Part shown: positions 5,168-6,286 of the stretch, in pieces
Layout of the letters: each line of letters opens with the position of its first letter
How positions within the stretch are numbered: the first letter of the stretch is position 1
NCBI GenBank assembly: GCA_900313545.1
Contig: OMRS01000079.1
Location: 1 to 6,286, forward strand
Direction of reading: 5' to 3'
Source: an uncultured Eubacteriales bacterium
GTDB taxonomy: Bacteria; Bacillota_A; Clostridia; Christensenellales; Aristaeellaceae
DNA length: 6,286 nucleotides
The notes under the pieces: generated by a model
What the model was told of the DNA's origin: nothing
What the model saw: only the letters and a program-made list of their open reading frames with translations
Databases searched by the model: none
Translations under genes and position numbers: made by a program

Positions 5168-5978
5168 CTGTTTTCCCTCCCGTGATGCTTGTCCGCTCCA
5201 GCCACGCGTGGGTCACTTCGGCCCATTCGTACTGGCGCATATATTCCCCGGAATAGGTTTCCGTCGCCTGGTTCCGGTCATTCAGCCATTCATAAAAATC
5301 ACAGGGGACCCGTTCCCGGATCACCCCGATCCGTCCGCGCTGCTGAACAAAGATGTCATTCCTGCCCGCCCCGGACAGCGTATCCAGCATGCATTTGCGG
5401 ATCTGTCTGAAATAGTTTCCCTGTTTGGCAGGATTTCCGCCATGGTTCTCCAGCAGCACCGCCTGAACATCCGCGTTTTCACACAGCGACCCGCGGCTGT
5501 CAATCAGGATGGCAAACAGCTCCTTGGCCTTGGCATACCTGAAGTGCAGCGGATTTCCGTCAAAGTACACCTCAAAATTGCCGAATGTCTGAACCCACAG
5601 TCCCTTGCGGGTCGCTTCGGTCACGGGATAGCGAAGATCCGCCATCTCCCTGCGGATCATCTCCGCCGTAACCGGTTTGAGAAGGTACCCGCTGGCATGC
5701 ATTCGAATGGCTTCGCCGGTGTATTCGCCGTAACCCGTGGCGAAAATCAGATTCACCCGCGGATTCAGTTCCCGAAGGGCACGTGCCGTCATCAGCCCGC
5801 TGCCCCTGCCAAGATGGATATCCAGGAAGGCCACATCCACCTGGTGGCATTTTGCATGGGCGAGCAGCTTTGCCTCACTGTCGAATGCCACCACTTCCGC
5901 TCCCGGTACGGCATCCTTCACCACCTGCTCAAACCCCCTGAGGATCAGGGGTTCATCGTCAATTACGGCTATGCGCAT
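5154..5978 (-). CDS. Response regulator with SARP-like winged-helix output domain
   Basis: A 274-residue cytosolic transcription factor. The receiver domain (1-117) has the acidic pair Asp7-Asp8, the phospho-acceptor Asp53 in FLDIHLG (51-57), Thr81 in FATGYGEYT (79-87) and Lys101 in LLKP, so phosphorylation chemistry looks intact. From about 127 the output domain begins VQTFGNFEVYFDG (129-141) and RYAKAKELFAILIDSRG (147-163), the signature of winged-helix domains found in SARP-type regulators of Clostridia. It ends with CDFYEWL (226-232) and SGEYMRQYEWAE (243-254), also usual in this group. No full BTAD repeat domain follows; the protein is short. The ATG at 5978-5976 has GGAGGGG at 5985-5991, six bases away. 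No histidine kinase gene lies beside it in the window, so its signal source is unknown. It overlaps the HTH gene downstream by 14 bases. The upstream promoter has phased repeats that may be its own site. Confidence 0.88.
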   Translation of the reverse strand: MRIAVIDDEPLILRGFEQVVKDAVPGAEVVAFDSEAKLLAHAKCHQVDVAFLDIHLGRGSGLMTARALRELNPRVNLIFATGYGEYTGEAIRMHASGYLLKPVTAEMIRREMADLRYPVTEATRKGLWVQTFGNFEVYFDGNPLHFRYAKAKELFAILIDSRGSLCENADVQAVLLENHGGNPAKQGNYFRQIRKCMLDTLSGAGRNDIFVQQRGRIGVIRERVPCDFYEWLNDRNQATETYSGEYMRQYEWAEVTHAWLERTSITGGKTDELS

Positions 5979-6068
5979 GGCTGTCCCCTCCGTCCTCAGT
6001 CCGGATTTGTCCTACGCCCTGCCCTTCCCGGCGGACTGTCCAGGGCCGAAGGGCACAATCTCAGGACA

Positions 6069-6074
6069 ATTATA
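6069..6074 (-). promoter_or_regulatory. -10 element of the response regulator operon
   Basis: A perfect TATAAT on the minus strand in an AT-rich island, about 90 bases before the regulator's start codon. No good -35 hexamer lies 16-19 bases upstream (ACTGTA at 17). A poor -35 would suit a promoter that needs an activator, and repeats occupy that position. Confidence 0.6.
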
Positions 6075-6077
6075 CAC

Positions 6078-6103
6078 ACAGTGTGTGACAGTACAGTTAC
6101 AGT
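6078..6103 (-). promoter_or_regulatory. Phased ACTGT direct repeats in the -35 region
   Basis: On the minus strand ACTGT occurs four times, ending at 6078, 6088, 6093 and 6099 (lowest coordinate of each copy). Three copies (6078, 6088, 6099) are 10 and 11 bases apart, one helical turn. The copy nearest the -10 lies within CACACA-C-TGTGTG (6075-6087), an inverted repeat. Direct repeats one turn apart just upstream of the -10 are the known arrangement for SARP and OmpR-type winged-helix activators. Confidence 0.45.
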
Positions 6104-6286
6104 CTTCGATCACTTTCGAAATTTGAAAAGGATTCAGGTCCGGCACATCCTCCGGTCTGTTTCCCGCCTCCGGAAGCGCCGTTTCACCGCGCCTTTCCCG
6201 GAAGACTCCCGTTGTCAGCAGGGAGGCCGGGTTCCCTCCGGAATTGTATCACATCCCTGTCAAAATGGCATCCTGTCCTCAGGTCC

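Larger units (their letters stand above)
5979..6286. other. Non-coding region upstream of the response regulator
   Basis: These 308 bases hold no convincing gene. Besides the ribosome site, -10 and repeats listed separately, there is an imperfect 18-base palindrome centred on AAATTT (6113-6130, 14 of 18 positions symmetric) about 40 bases upstream of the -10; a hairpin GGGAGG/CCCTCC (6221-6226 with 6234-6239) without a T-run; and a minus-strand extended -10-like TGATACAAT (6243-6251). A minus-strand frame is open over about 80 codons here but lacks an ATG start. What lies beyond 6286 is unknown. Confidence 0.5.

Noticed and set aside
6221..6239. GGGAGG/CCCTCC hairpin as a terminator
   Set aside because: There is no T-run on either strand after the stem.
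6221..6263. TTGACA at 6258-6263 with TACAAT at 6243-6248 on the minus strand as a promoter
   Set aside because: The hexamers are only nine bases apart. At most the extended TGATACAAT could act alone, which I cannot support.

Overview
The window is a GC-rich (by eye high-50s percent), densely coded stretch of bacterial chromosome with canonical GGAGG-type ribosome sites and short rho-independent terminators. The gene set fits an anaerobic Firmicute, probably a gut-type Clostridia member: an iron-sulfur/FMN PreA-like oxidoreductase, a cytidylate-kinase-like protein of the AAA_26 type, and a receiver protein with a SARP-like DNA-binding domain. The taxon is inferred from gene content only. I see no mobile element, CRISPR array, tRNA or rRNA.

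Left part (1-1925), minus strand: a thymidine kinase gene (tdk) cut by the window edge; an ADP-ribose-pyrophosphatase-like Nudix hydrolase just upstream of it; then a cytidylate-kinase-like gene with its own TATAAT promoter and its own terminator at 1259-1291. The tdk and Nudix genes may be co-transcribed. A candidate extended -10 promoter in the gap could also serve tdk alone. All three are nucleotide-related enzymes (thymidine salvage, nucleotide-sugar clean-up, putative NMP kinase).

Middle (1926-3823), plus strand: a 299-base divergent intergenic region with possible operator and leader structures, then a 502-residue PreA-like enzyme. It has an extra N-terminal eight-cysteine domain of the type normally joined to an FAD/NADPH module, an FMN barrel, and two C-terminal 4Fe-4S motifs. 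No FAD/NAD partner is visible. If it handles pyrimidines it fits a nucleotide-metabolism neighbourhood, but its substrate is not settled. A bidirectional hairpin terminator at 3791-3823 lies between it and the convergent hydrolase.

Right part (3967-6286), minus strand: in transcription order, a GC-rich upstream region with a TATAAT promoter and phased ACTGT repeats, an apparently orphan response regulator (receiver plus SARP-like winged helix), a 96-residue helix-turn-helix protein overlapping it by 14 bases, a strong terminator, a large hairpin, and an alpha/beta hydrolase with an intact Ser-Asp-His triad. The overlap argues that the regulator and the HTH protein are made together. Whether they act on the hydrolase is unknown. 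The most interesting leads are the PreA domain architecture, the phased repeats before a SARP-type regulator, the hairpin in front of the hydrolase, and an insertion inside the Nudix box.
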